A stretch of DNA of 64,000 bases from JACJYM01 sp965230495 (GCA_965230495.1 OZ246004.1:2232001-2296000), one strand, 5' to 3'; counted from the stretch's first letter, positions 7,917-16,680 are shown. Program-made: numbers and translations. Notes: generated by a model from the letters alone, not told the origin.

Positions 7917-9279
7917 GCAGGTATTTATATTTTTAAAACTGTCTATTTGTTTCACTTTTTTGAGCTCTGGTCTAATGGCTCAAGACATAGTATACGAAGA
8001 TCATATCTATAAGGACTATGTGGCAACACCTCAGGTGCATAAAAATGGTCAGATATATCCTAATCCAGCTATAGAATTAGGCAGTAATGACTTTCTTAAT
8101 TTTAGTTTTGATGACCTCGATGCAGATGAAAAAGATTATTACTACAAAATAATTCATTGCGACAAAGATTGGAATCCCTCCAATTTGCTTCCTATTCAGT
8201 ATATACGTGGATTTGAACAAGAACAAATCGAGAATTTTCGGTTTTCAGTTTCTACTTACATTCCCTATACTCATTATTATTTAGCATTGCCCAATACTTA
8301 TACAAGTTTTAAAATATCAGGCAACTATCTATTCATAGTTTACGAAGGAACAGAAGAAAACCTAGTACTCACCCGTAGATTTATGGTGTATGAAAATAAA
8401 ACAGGTATTTCTGCTGCCAATATTCCATCTTCTGATGTGGGAAATATAAGATATAAACAGCAAATGCAAATGAGGGTAAAACCCTCTGGCATTGATGTGA
8501 CTAATCCATTCAATGATGTTTTTGTGCATGTATTACAAAACAATAGATGGGATAATGCGATTTACAATTTACAACCCAAATTTCAACAAAATGGGCTATA
8601 TGTTTTTGATGATTTTGGTGATATCTCTTTTTGGGGCGGAAATGAATTTCGTTTTTTCGACATGAGAAACCTTCCTGCCAGAGGACCCAAAGTTGCAAGA
8701 GTAAGCAGAGAGAATAGAGAATATGTCGTTCAATTGGATGATTGTGAGACAAGAGTAGGCAAACACTATATATACTATTTTGATTTCAATGGAAAGTTTG
8801 TAATTCAATCTTTTAATGGAGTTGATATAGCAGGATCTATTTTGGATCAACTGGCTTTATCTCTTCCTGAAGGTTTTGACCCCGCACTATCGGACTACAA
8901 ATTAAGAGGAACTCAATTGACGCAAAATGCAACGATCCAATCGGAATATGCTTATGTTATTTTTAATCTAAGAATCCCAGAGTTATATAAACGAGATCTG
9001 TATGTTTTTGGAGCTCTAAGTGACTGGCAATTGCGTCCGGAGTTTAAATTAGAATATGATTATGAAAATGAAATGTATATTGGTGAAGCTCTATTGAAAC
9101 AGGGTTTCTATGACTATGCTTTGGTAACAGTCGACGACAAAGGCAATATTGACATTAACGAAGTCGAGGGTTCTTGGGCTGATACAGAAAATGACTATAC
9201 CTATTTAGTCTATTTCAGAGATTTTGGTGCCGTGTACGATCGTCTTGTTGGGTTTAATACCTTCAGCTCATTGGACTAA
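7909..9279 (+). CDS. Type IX secretion system plug protein (DUF5103)
   Basis: The protein resembles the DUF5103 family, whose Flavobacterium member was found as the plug that closes the periplasmic side of the SprA translocon (established for that system). Visible family features are the N-terminal strand region VYEDHIYKDYVATPQVHKNG, then YYKIIHCDKDWNPSNLLPI, GNYLFIVYEG, and a C-terminal YVFGALSDWQLRPEFKLEYD. A signal peptide ends at SGLMAQ. The start at 7909 (MSKQVFIFLKLSICF) overlaps the stop of the previous gene; a longer start at 7879 would add a charged extension before the signal. At about 456 residues it is of usual family length. It probably gates T9SS export of the many sorting-domain proteins in this window. 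Confidence 0.88.
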   Translation: MSKQVFIFLKLSICFTFLSSGLMAQDIVYEDHIYKDYVATPQVHKNGQIYPNPAIELGSNDFLNFSFDDLDADEKDYYYKIIHCDKDWNPSNLLPIQYIRGFEQEQIENFRFSVSTYIPYTHYYLALPNTYTSFKISGNYLFIVYEGTEENLVLTRRFMVYENKTGISAANIPSSDVGNIRYKQQMQMRVKPSGIDVTNPFNDVFVHVLQNNRWDNAIYNLQPKFQQNGLYVFDDFGDISFWGGNEFRFFDMRNLPARGPKVARVSRENREYVVQLDDCETRVGKHYIYYFDFNGKFVIQSFNGVDIAGSILDQLALSLPEGFDPALSDYKLRGTQLTQNATIQSEYAYVIFNLRIPELYKRDLYVFGALSDWQLRPEFKLEYDYENEMYIGEALLKQGFYDYALVTVDDKGNIDINEVEGSWADTENDYTYLVYFRDFGAVYDRLVGFNTFSSLD

Positions 9280-9293
9280 TCGAAATAAAACAT

Positions 9294-9920
9294 ATGAAGA
9301 CACTATACTTATTTCTATTTCTTATAATTCTTGCTTCATGTAAAAGTTCGAAAATATTGGATTTTGGTAAGGATATAAATCCTCCTAATTGTATTGAAGT
9401 AGAGGACAATTTTTATTGTGATCGTACCGAAATATCTAATATCGATTGGAAAGAATATTGTCATTGGAATAAGAAAATATTTGGAGAACACTCTTTAGAG
9501 TATAATAGCTCTTTGCCTGATACAAATGTTTGGAAGCATGTAAGGGGGTATAAACATTTTGTCAATGAATACTATCAGTCTTCACAATATGACACTTATC
9601 CTGTAGTAGGTGTTTCTCATAAACAAGCCAGCAATTATTCTAAATGGAGATCGGATAGGGTTTTCGAGATGTTTTTAATTAAAAATAATATCATCCAACC
9701 TAACCCTAAGCAGGACAAAAACAACTATTTCACAATAAAAGGATATTTAAACGGACATTACTCAAATCACAAACCGGATAAAAGAATTCTTAAATATCCT
9801 GAATACAGTCTTCCTTCTCAAGAAGAGTGGAAAAAAATTAAATCTCATTTTGATCATTATTATAAGAATAATTGTACTGATGACAATCCTATCTTTTTAG
9901 TCTCTATCGAAAAATATTAA
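9294..9920 (+). CDS. FGE-fold (formylglycine-generating-enzyme-like) lipoprotein, N-terminal part of a frameshifted gene
   Basis: A lipoprotein signal (LFLFLIILASC, Cys16) is followed by FGE/GldJ-GldK-type sequence: FYCDRTEISNIDWKEYCHW near residue 45 and YPVVGVSHKQASNYSKWRSD near residue 102, then SLPSQEEWKKI. FGE-fold lipoproteins of the gliding/T9SS machinery are structural and not catalytic, and this one lies directly behind the T9SS plug gene. The frame stops at 9920 before the C-terminal core. The missing piece is read in the +1 frame from 9901 on (next entry), across an A5 run at 9910-9914. One extra base there would explain the break. It may be a real pseudogene, a sequencing error or a programmed shift. 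Confidence 0.75.
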   Translation: MKTLYLFLFLIILASCKSSKILDFGKDINPPNCIEVEDNFYCDRTEISNIDWKEYCHWNKKIFGEHSLEYNSSLPDTNVWKHVRGYKHFVNEYYQSSQYDTYPVVGVSHKQASNYSKWRSDRVFEMFLIKNNIIQPNPKQDKNNYFTIKGYLNGHYSNHKPDKRILKYPEYSLPSQEEWKKIKSHFDHYYKNNCTDDNPIFLVSIEKY

Positions 9921-9948
9921 AACTCATCAAGAACTATTCAGTAGCCCA

Positions 9949-10167
9949 ATGCTCCCTGTGAAAATTGACAATCTGGAGGATCATGATAAAAGATTATTTC
10001 ATGTATTAGGAAATACCTGTGAGATATCTTTACAAAATGACAAGTGTCTTGGTGGCAGCTGGAATGATTCATTGAAATCACTACATCAAAAGAAAATATA
10101 TACTTTTGATAGTCCCAATGCTTGGACGGGTTTTAGAAACGTATGCAAATGGATTGAGTTAAAATAA
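9949..10167 (+). CDS. FGE-fold lipoprotein, C-terminal part (frame-shifted continuation)
   Basis: The 72 residues contain the C-terminal signature of FGE-like proteins: HVLGNTCEISLQND, LGGSWNDSL and AWTGFRNVCKWIELK. These match the G-NVxEW...GGSW...GFR pattern of the family. This fragment has no signal peptide and no N-terminal half of its own. Its frame is open from 9901, overlapping the end of the upstream fragment, so the two halves join if one base is skipped between 9901 and 9920. The ATG at 9949 is therefore probably not a real start. No terminator is visible before the helicase gene. Confidence 0.65.
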   Translation: MLPVKIDNLEDHDKRLFHVLGNTCEISLQNDKCLGGSWNDSLKSLHQKKIYTFDSPNAWTGFRNVCKWIELK

Positions 10168-10205
10168 GCCTCACCCCGTCCTTTATTAAAGCTTCGGATA
10201 TTGTT

Positions 10206-10213
10206 TAACTTTG
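10206..10213 (+). promoter_or_regulatory. Possible Bacteroidota -7 box (TAACTTTG) immediately before the helicase ATG
   Basis: TAACTTTG matches TAnnTTTG and ends four bases before the ATG at 10218. If used, the message would be nearly leaderless. No TTTG element is seen about 20 bases upstream, and this short motif also occurs by chance in AT-rich DNA. Confidence 0.3.
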
Positions 10214-10217
10214 CTTT

Positions 10218-11546
10218 ATGACATTTCAAGATCTAAATCTCAGCAAAAGTTTATTGAATGCTTTAGACGATCTGGGACTAACTACCCCAACCTCTATACA
10301 ACAAAAAGCCTTTTCTCCAATAATGGGAGGAAAAAATATCGTAGGTATTGCTCAAACAGGTACAGGAAAGACTTTTGCGTATCTCTTACCACTATTAAGA
10401 CTCTGGAAGTACACCAATTCTCCTCATCCTCAGATACTCATCATGGTTCCTACCAGAGAATTAGTGGTACAACTTGTTCAGGAGATCGAAAAACTAACCA
10501 CCTATATAAGTATTTCTACAGTGGGAGTATATGGAGGCACCAATATCCGCACTCATGTCCAACAGGTACAAACCGGTGCTCATATTATAGTTGGCACCCC
10601 TGGTCGTTTGTTAGATTTGATTCTTAAGGGAGCCCTGAAAACCAAGAATATTAAAAAACTAGTTATTGACGAGGTCGATGAAATGTTGAATTTAGGTTTC
10701 AGGACACAACTAAATAGCATAGTAGAGTATTTACCCCAAAAAAGACAAAATTTAATGTTCTCAGCCACTCTACCCGTTGAAGTAGAACAAATTATTGACA
10801 TGTATACTCAACATTTTGATAAAATTGAAGCAGCACCATCGGGCACTCCTTTGGAAAACATAGATCAATCCGCTTATGCTGTACAAAACTTCAATACTAA
10901 AGTAAATTTGTTAAGTCTCTTATGTTCCGTAGATACAAGTTTTTCTAAGGTATTGGTCTTTGTAAGTACTAAAAAAATGGCGGACATTCTTTATGAAAGA
11001 ATGGAGGAAAAATTTGGTGAACATGTAGGAATTATTCACTCATCAAAATCACAAAACCATCGATTAAATACTGTTAACTCTTTTCAGAAAGGCGATCTAA
11101 AATATATTATTGCTACAGATATTATTGCGAGAGGGTTAGATGTATCAATGGTGAGCCATGTTATCAATTTTGATCTCCCTGAAAAGGTAGAAAATTATAT
11201 CCACAGAATTGGTAGAACTGGTCGAGCCGATAAACAAGGAATTGCTATTACTTTTTTTACTAAACAAGAAAAGGAAGTAAAATCTCAAATTGAGAGCTTC
11301 ATGAATATGTCTATCCCCATAAAAAGCATCCCTGATGAGTTAGAAATTTCAGAAGAATTGATCGATCTGGAAAAACCAAGCGAGTACGTTCCTTATAACC
11401 CACATAAAATGAAACAGCACAAACCTTCCGGTGATGCTTTTCATGAAAAGTCAGCAAAAAATAGTAAGATCAATAGTAAAAGAAACTATGAAGACCTCCT
11501 TAAGAAAAAGTATAAGAAGCAGTATCGTAAAAAAGATCGACGATAG
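10218..11546 (+). CDS. DEAD-box ATP-dependent RNA helicase
   Basis: All core motifs are present in order. The Q motif is FQDLNLSKSLLNAL...PTSIQQKAF (residues 3-32). Motif I is AQTGTGKT (~48-55), Ia PTRELV, Ib TPGRLLD, II DEVD (~151) and III SAT. In the second RecA domain come FVSTKK, ATDIIARGLDV and HRIGRTGR. The tail after residue ~375 is Lys-rich and probably binds RNA nonspecifically. Motif II reads DEVD instead of DEAD, a conservative variant that keeps the Mg-binding acids. The role is probably RNA remodelling in ribosome assembly or cold adaptation, as for RhlE/CshA-type enzymes. The gene runs convergently into icd with 8 bases between stops. Confidence 0.95.
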   Translation: MTFQDLNLSKSLLNALDDLGLTTPTSIQQKAFSPIMGGKNIVGIAQTGTGKTFAYLLPLLRLWKYTNSPHPQILIMVPTRELVVQLVQEIEKLTTYISISTVGVYGGTNIRTHVQQVQTGAHIIVGTPGRLLDLILKGALKTKNIKKLVIDEVDEMLNLGFRTQLNSIVEYLPQKRQNLMFSATLPVEVEQIIDMYTQHFDKIEAAPSGTPLENIDQSAYAVQNFNTKVNLLSLLCSVDTSFSKVLVFVSTKKMADILYERMEEKFGEHVGIIHSSKSQNHRLNTVNSFQKGDLKYIIATDIIARGLDVSMVSHVINFDLPEKVENYIHRIGRTGRADKQGIAITFFTKQEKEVKSQIESFMNMSIPIKSIPDELEISEELIDLEKPSEYVPYNPHKMKQHKPSGDAFHEKSAKNSKINSKRNYEDLLKKKYKKQYRKKDRR

Positions 11547-11554
11547 CTCCTACC

Positions 11555-13021
11555 CTATTCTCCTTGGCTAAGAGAAAAAGCTATCTTATCGTCAAATTTA
11601 TATAGATTTTCCGTTTTAATTACGTCAAATCCCTCATTTACCATTTTACCCAGTAGCTCCACAATCTCTTTGTTATTCACCACTTTGGTGTCCGTTGTTG
11701 ATAATGTTTCCTTGTGTAAAAACCTACATCGCCAATGATCAGAGTAGCTACCTGATTCTTCTTTTCCCGGATAAACCTTTACGCCTTTATTACTAAGTAT
11801 TTTAAACTCTAATTCCTCCGTAGCGAGATGTTCTAGTTTTGCTCCCAAGGTACTCGGCTTTCTATCTTCTGCTGCCCAATCCACAAAAATATCTACGCCT
11901 ATCAACTCTTTCTTTGATTTCTTGATTTCTGGGTCAGTAATTATTATTCTATCAATATTATCTCTGTACTTCACTGGTGGAAGTTTCGTAGGTGTTTGGC
12001 CCAATCTCTCTATCAGTTTCTTCGTGAATTCAGTGGTACCCACCTTTTTCACAGTGTATTTTTCATTAGCAATATCACCTGTATGATATCCATCTTCTAA
12101 TGTCTTTAATAAGGCGTTCTGAATAAGAGCTGCTTTATCTGACATTCCCAAATGTAGCAGCATCATACACGCTCCATTGAGTAAACCACTTGGATTAGCC
12201 AAATCTTGACCTGCTATATCAGGAGCAGATCCATGTATGGCTTCAAACATAGCAAATTCGTTACCGATATTGAAAGATCCTCCTAACCCTACAGATCCAG
12301 CTACTTGTGCCGTAATATCAGAGATAATATCACCATATAAGTTAAGTGTTACTATAACGTCAAATCTTTCTGGTCGGGCAGCTACCATTGCTGACCCAAT
12401 GTCAATAATATAGTGATCATTCTCTATTTCAGGGTATTCTTCCGCTATTTTATTGAAAATCTGGTGAAAAGCTCCATCAGTTTGTTTCATTATGTTGTCC
12501 TTAGTCATACATGTCACTTTCTTACGACCATAATTCCTTGCATATTCAAAAGCATATCTTATGATCTTCTCACTACCTTGTTTAGAGATTAGTTTAAGAC
12601 ATTGTATCACCTCATTGGTCTGTTGATGTTCAATTCCTGCATATAGGTCCTCTTCATTTTCCCTGACCACTACCAAGTTCATATTAGGAAAATGCGATGA
12701 TATATAAGGCACATAGGCTTGTACAGGTCTAACGTTAGCAAAAAGGTTTAAGGTCTTCCTGATCGTAACATTGAGGCTCTTATATCCTCCACCTTGAGGT
12801 GTAGTTATTGGAGCCTTTAGAAATACTTTGTTCTTTCTCAATGTCTCCCATGCCTCTTTTGGTATGCCACTGGTATCTCCCTGAAGATAAACCTCTTTTC
12901 CTATCTTTATCACATCATAATCCAAAGTGACATTGGCTGCCTCCATTACTTTAAGTGTCGCTTTCATTATCTCCGGTCCTATTCCATCACCATAAGCTAC
13001 TGTTATCCTTTGATTTGCCAT
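11555..13021 (-). CDS. icd: NADP-dependent isocitrate dehydrogenase (Thermus-type)
   Basis: The 488-residue protein belongs to the isocitrate/isopropylmalate dehydrogenase family: N-terminal AYGDGIGPEIM, substrate-binding NVTIRKTLNLFANVRP, VVRENEEDLYAGIEH, and the Mg/catalytic block TLNLYGDIISDITAQVAGSVGLGGSF split over ~residues 230-255. EAIHGSAPDIAGQDLANPSG follows. The ~140-residue C-terminal extension beyond the catalytic core fits the longer Thermus-type isocitrate dehydrogenase and not isopropylmalate dehydrogenase. It makes 2-oxoglutarate and NADPH in the TCA cycle. Coenzyme choice is not certain from sequence alone. A -7-like box (TATTTTTG, minus strand, 13051-13058) lies about 30 bases upstream of the ATG. 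Confidence 0.9.
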   Translation of the reverse strand: MANQRITVAYGDGIGPEIMKATLKVMEAANVTLDYDVIKIGKEVYLQGDTSGIPKEAWETLRKNKVFLKAPITTPQGGGYKSLNVTIRKTLNLFANVRPVQAYVPYISSHFPNMNLVVVRENEEDLYAGIEHQQTNEVIQCLKLISKQGSEKIIRYAFEYARNYGRKKVTCMTKDNIMKQTDGAFHQIFNKIAEEYPEIENDHYIIDIGSAMVAARPERFDVIVTLNLYGDIISDITAQVAGSVGLGGSFNIGNEFAMFEAIHGSAPDIAGQDLANPSGLLNGACMMLLHLGMSDKAALIQNALLKTLEDGYHTGDIANEKYTVKKVGTTEFTKKLIERLGQTPTKLPPVKYRDNIDRIIITDPEIKKSKKELIGVDIFVDWAAEDRKPSTLGAKLEHLATEELEFKILSNKGVKVYPGKEESGSYSDHWRCRFLHKETLSTTDTKVVNNKEIVELLGKMVNEGFDVIKTENLYKFDDKIAFSLSQGE

Positions 13022-13050
13022 ATTATGTTATACTGATTTTAAAATGAGCT

Positions 13051-13058
13051 CAAAAATA
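13051..13058 (-). promoter_or_regulatory. Possible -7 box (TATTTTTG) for icd
   Basis: On the minus strand TATTTTTG matches TAnnTTTG and would start transcription about 20 bases before the icd ATG. It lies in the 71-base divergent gap with the DUF4105 gene. The -33 element is not clear. Confidence 0.35.
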
Positions 13059-13078
13059 AGCTTTTCAATATGCTTTAT

Positions 13079-13086
13079 TAAATTTG
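13079..13086 (+). promoter_or_regulatory. Possible -7 box (TAAATTTG) for the DUF4105 gene
   Basis: TAAATTTG matches TAnnTTTG and ends six bases before the ATG at 13093, so a message from it would have almost no leader. It is divergent to the icd box, and chance occurrence cannot be excluded. Confidence 0.3.
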
Positions 13087-13092
13087 TATGCT

Positions 13093-14262
13093 ATGATTTA
13101 TAAATATCTCATCAGATGCTTTTTACTGATCAATTTTTGGTTTTTATCATCGATCGTTCATCCTCTCAAAGCTTCTGACTCTGACTCCATTACCTTGTCA
13201 CTTTTAACTTGTGCTCCAGGTCATGATTTACACACTCTTTTTGGACATAGTGCCTTAAGATTAAAAGATAATCAAGGATTAGACATCGTTTTTAATTATG
13301 GTACTTTTGATTTTGAGGCTCCCGGTTTCGCTTTAAAATTCGTACGGGGAAAACTTCCTTATAGATTGGCAGTAGGTAGATATTCTAGCTTTATGAGAGA
13401 ATACAAATACACACAAAGAAGTGTAAAGGAACAGATTATACATTTGGATTCTGTCGAGACACAACGCATAGTAAAGTTTCTTAAAAACAATGCTAAACCT
13501 GAAAATGCATTTTATGCTTATGATTTTCTCTTTGACAACTGCTCAACCCGCATAAGGGATATTATAAACAACGAACTATCAGACATTAGCATCAATTATT
13601 CTGACAATCAAGAAATAAGTTATAGACAACAACTTATACCTTATATGAAGGATAAAGTCTGGATTACCCTAGGCATCCATTTGATATTAAGTGGAGTAAC
13701 TGATGAGATATCCAATTTTCAAAATCAAATGTTTTTACCGGATTATCTACATGATCATCTATCGAAAATCAACAAAAAGAATAAACCATTACTCGCACCT
13801 ACTCAAGAGTTGATGTCATTTATCCCAACTAGAGACATCACTCCTTGGTATGCACATCCTAATTTCATTTTTAGCTTTATTTTACTATTCATTATAATAT
13901 GCATTCTTGCTAAACAAAATACTCTGTACAAAATACTATCTAAAAGCATCCTAACATTTGCAGGAATACTGGGGCTCGTTTACTTATTCATGTGGTTCGC
14001 CACTGACCATCAATCTACCTATTCGAATTGGAATTTACTTTGGCTTAATCCCTTATACTTTTTGGTTCTTTTCAAGATTCGAACTTTACGTTCTTACTTA
14101 TTGAAAGTATTGATATTATTCAATTTAATTGCTTTGGTTAATATATTTATTCCTATAGTACCACAATATTTCGACCCTTTGTTTCTTTTACCATTATCTA
14201 TTGTCTTGATCATATTACTAAAGGAGCTTAATTTACCAGATCAGTTGATCAAAGAAAAATAA
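13093..14262 (+). CDS. DUF4105 (Lnb N-terminal periplasmic-like) membrane protein
   Basis: I take the ATG at 13093, because the TTG at 13084 would only add three residues. A signal/anchor segment (YLIRCFLLINFWFLSSIV) is followed by the DUF4105 domain, residues ~25-245. Family motifs visible are LLTCAPGHDLHTLFGHSALR, VFNYGTFDF, FVRGKLPYRL and YDFLFDNCSTRIRD. The His, Asn-Cys-Ser/Thr pattern recalls papain-like NlpC/LRAT folds, although activity is unproven. The C-terminal third holds about five membrane helices. DUF4105 proteins sit in the envelope of many Bacteroidota with unknown substrate. The following regulator gene begins 12 bases downstream. Confidence 0.85.
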   Translation: MIYKYLIRCFLLINFWFLSSIVHPLKASDSDSITLSLLTCAPGHDLHTLFGHSALRLKDNQGLDIVFNYGTFDFEAPGFALKFVRGKLPYRLAVGRYSSFMREYKYTQRSVKEQIIHLDSVETQRIVKFLKNNAKPENAFYAYDFLFDNCSTRIRDIINNELSDISINYSDNQEISYRQQLIPYMKDKVWITLGIHLILSGVTDEISNFQNQMFLPDYLHDHLSKINKKNKPLLAPTQELMSFIPTRDITPWYAHPNFIFSFILLFIIICILAKQNTLYKILSKSILTFAGILGLVYLFMWFATDHQSTYSNWNLLWLNPLYFLVLFKIRTLRSYLLKVLILFNLIALVNIFIPIVPQYFDPLFLLPLSIVLIILLKELNLPDQLIKEK

Positions 14263-14274
14263 AAAAACATACAG

Positions 14275-15285
14275 TTGTTGACAATAATTCAAGTAATTGC
14301 GATTCTACAAGGAGTCTTTCTTGGACTTGCTCTATTTCACAGAAGGCTAGAGTACAAAAAGCCAGTTTTCTGGTTATTTATTGGTTGTATAATATCAGTT
14401 GTTTTGTTTGCTATCGGCGACGATGACTACAATTTACTTGTGGAAGATTCTAACTGGGTCTTTTTCCATGAACCATTAATGATTACTTTCTTCTTTCTAT
14501 TTATTCGATATAATGGCTCTCAAAGAGATGCTTTTAATAAATCCGATATTATTTTCTTTGTACCCTACCTTCTCTATATTTTATTCGAGGCCTTATCCAA
14601 TTTAGATTCTTTTGAAGATTATTCGATTTGGAAAATTTGTGAAGAGATAATTGAATTTGCTTTTGTTGGGATGCTATTATATAGTGTCTACGATATTATA
14701 AAAAATAAAAAGGAAAAATGGTCATTACTTTTTATTATTCCTTTAGCCATTATTTTCTTATTGGATGAAATCTCTAGTTTGTTTTTAAAATCCCATTTCT
14801 CCTTTCTGGACCTTGATAGTTATGGTGTTTTCCTAGTAGCGGTTTTTCTATTTTACTTTGTCACTTATAAGCTTATTACTTCTCCAAAAGATATTTTGCC
14901 TTCTCTGGACAATAAATATAAATCATCCAAATTATCAAGTAACGAAATCGAATCTATAAAAAAAGAACTCAATCGCTTAATGACAGAGGAGAAGCTTTTT
15001 AAAGATCAAAAATTAAATGCTAATGAATTGGCAAAGCAACTTGGTATTACCAGACAATACTTGTCGGAGATATTAAATGTTCATATGGGAGTAAGATTTC
15101 AAGATTATTTAAACCAACATCGCATTAAAGAATTTATAGAATATCTTGAACAAGACAACTATAAACAATTCACATTATTTGGAATTGCTACGGAAGTAGG
15201 CTTTAGTTCTAAATCATCCTTTAATGCTACTTTCAAAAAATTTATGGGGATGACACCCAGTCAGTACAGGAAACAGGAAATATAG
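14275..15285 (+). CDS. AraC-family transcriptional regulator with N-terminal multi-pass membrane domain
   Basis: There is no ATG between the upstream stop (14260) and the conserved sequence, so the start must be TTG at 14275 or 14278. Residues ~1-205 hold six or seven hydrophobic helices (for example IIQVIAILQGVFLGLALF and FLVAVFLFYFVTYKLI). Residues ~235-336 form the AraC DNA-binding domain with two helix-turn-helix units: LNANELAKQLGITRQYLSEI and LFGIATEVGFSSKSSFNATF, ending in GMTPSQYRK. It probably transmits a membrane signal straight to DNA. It lies just upstream of a cytochrome c peroxidase gene in the same direction; that gene is a candidate target. Confidence 0.88.
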   Translation: MLTIIQVIAILQGVFLGLALFHRRLEYKKPVFWLFIGCIISVVLFAIGDDDYNLLVEDSNWVFFHEPLMITFFFLFIRYNGSQRDAFNKSDIIFFVPYLLYILFEALSNLDSFEDYSIWKICEEIIEFAFVGMLLYSVYDIIKNKKEKWSLLFIIPLAIIFLLDEISSLFLKSHFSFLDLDSYGVFLVAVFLFYFVTYKLITSPKDILPSLDNKYKSSKLSSNEIESIKKELNRLMTEEKLFKDQKLNANELAKQLGITRQYLSEILNVHMGVRFQDYLNQHRIKEFIEYLEQDNYKQFTLFGIATEVGFSSKSSFNATFKKFMGMTPSQYRKQEI

Positions 15286-15296
15286 CTTAAAAAAAG

Positions 15297-15325
15297 GTGC
15301 AGAATTCGTTTTCTGTACTTCTTGT
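15297..15325 (+). terminator. Weak hairpin terminator after the AraC-type gene
   Basis: The 8-bp stem GTGCAGAA (15297-15304) with TTCTGTAC (15311-15318) contains one G-T pair and a 6-base loop. It is preceded by an A run and followed by TTCTTGTCTT. The T tract is poor. Confidence 0.4.
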
Positions 15326-15453
15326 CTTCCATCGTGAATAACAATTATTGACCTTTTTAAGTTTTTTGTGGGCTATTTGGACTAACACTAAAAATTTCAA
15401 TTATGATTATTTACAAGTCCAATCAAATACTACGTTAAACAAAAAGCTTAAAG

Positions 15454-16617
15454 ATGATTAAATATTTTTCAATCTCTAAATTACTAATATCCTTTACTGC
15501 TATATCAATACTAATATTGAGTTCTTGTCAGGATGATACAACAATAGTTGAACAAAATCTTGAAGAATTTATTAGTGCATTGCCTTTGGAAGTTCAATAT
15601 CCTTCTGAAAATCCTTTTTCTCAAGAAAAAGAAAACCTAGGCAGACTCCTTTATTGGGACCCTATTCTATCCGGCACAAAGGATGTGGCCTGTGTGAGTT
15701 GTCACCACCCTAGTCATGGCTATGCTGATGGGTTAGATTTTTCACAAGGAGTAGGAGGATCTGGATTAGGACCCGATCGTTTTGGAGGACTTAAAACAAG
15801 ACGTAATGCTCCAACTATTATTAATACCGCTTTTAATGGTATCGATAACGATGGGAATTACGATCCAGAAATAGCACCCATGTTCTGGGATAATCGTGCT
15901 CAAAGCTTAGAAGGTCAAGCGTTGCTACCAATGCTTTCGAAAGAAGAAATGCGAGGTGAGTTTATTGATGAAGAAGCAATAGTAGATACCATAATTAATA
16001 GATTGAATTCAATTCCCGAATATGTGAGTATGTTCCAACAAGCTTTCGGAAGTAATGGTATAAATCAAAATAGGATATTAGAGGCTATTGGAACTTTTGA
16101 AAGAAGTATTGTTGCCAACAATAGCAGGTTTGATCAGTATATGAGAGGTGATGTATCGGCACTAACTGACTTTGAAATTCAGGGAATGAATGCGTTTATT
16201 CAAGTTGGTTGTGCGGATTGTCATAATGGACCGATGTTTTCTGACTACGAACTGCATACGATTGGCGTAAGAGATAATATCTCACCATCTGACAGGGGTG
16301 CAACAAATAGTTTTGATTTTAGAACACCTACCTTAAGGAATTTAAACTTAACCGCTCCCTATATGCATAATGGCATACATAGTACTTTAGAAGATGTACT
16401 AGAATTTTATGAAGATATAGCTGAAGGAGATGACGATCAACGAAATACTAATGTGTCAGAAAATCAGTTAGATGAAGAAATGCAAGATTTAGATATGGAT
16501 GACGATCAAATTGATGAAATAATAGCATTCTTAAATACACTAAATGATGATGATTTTGACAAGACAATACCCAATAATGTTCCCAGCGGATTGCCTGTCG
16601 GTGGAAATATTGATTAA
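15454..16617 (+). CDS. Diheme cytochrome c peroxidase (CcpA/MauG family) lipoprotein
   Basis: A lipobox ends in ILSSC (Cys25), so the protein is probably membrane-anchored on the periplasmic face. Two heme c sites are present: C80-V-S-C-H and C253-A-D-C-H. Family motifs are LGRLLYWDPILSG at residues 62-74, RRNAPTIINTAF-like sequence (KTRRNAPTIINTAF), MFWDNRAQSLEGQA and FRTPTLRNLNLTAPYMHNG. The family reduces hydrogen peroxide with electrons from small cytochromes or oxidises protein substrates. The gene follows the membrane AraC regulator by 168 bases. The tail is rich in acidic residues (residues ~325-360). A second, diverged member is at 27866. Confidence 0.92.
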   Translation: MIKYFSISKLLISFTAISILILSSCQDDTTIVEQNLEEFISALPLEVQYPSENPFSQEKENLGRLLYWDPILSGTKDVACVSCHHPSHGYADGLDFSQGVGGSGLGPDRFGGLKTRRNAPTIINTAFNGIDNDGNYDPEIAPMFWDNRAQSLEGQALLPMLSKEEMRGEFIDEEAIVDTIINRLNSIPEYVSMFQQAFGSNGINQNRILEAIGTFERSIVANNSRFDQYMRGDVSALTDFEIQGMNAFIQVGCADCHNGPMFSDYELHTIGVRDNISPSDRGATNSFDFRTPTLRNLNLTAPYMHNGIHSTLEDVLEFYEDIAEGDDDQRNTNVSENQLDEEMQDLDMDDDQIDEIIAFLNTLNDDDFDKTIPNNVPSGLPVGGNID

Positions 16618-16680
16618 CAGAACAAACTGCTAGGATCTTAAGTTGGAGAAATTGCTCCTAAGTTTTAATTCAACTCCAGC

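Noticed and set aside
10211..10627. Open frame of 138 codons overlapping the helicase start in another frame
   Set aside because: The helicase frame has every DEAD-box motif; this frame is Ser/Tyr/Arg-rich with no recognisable domain.
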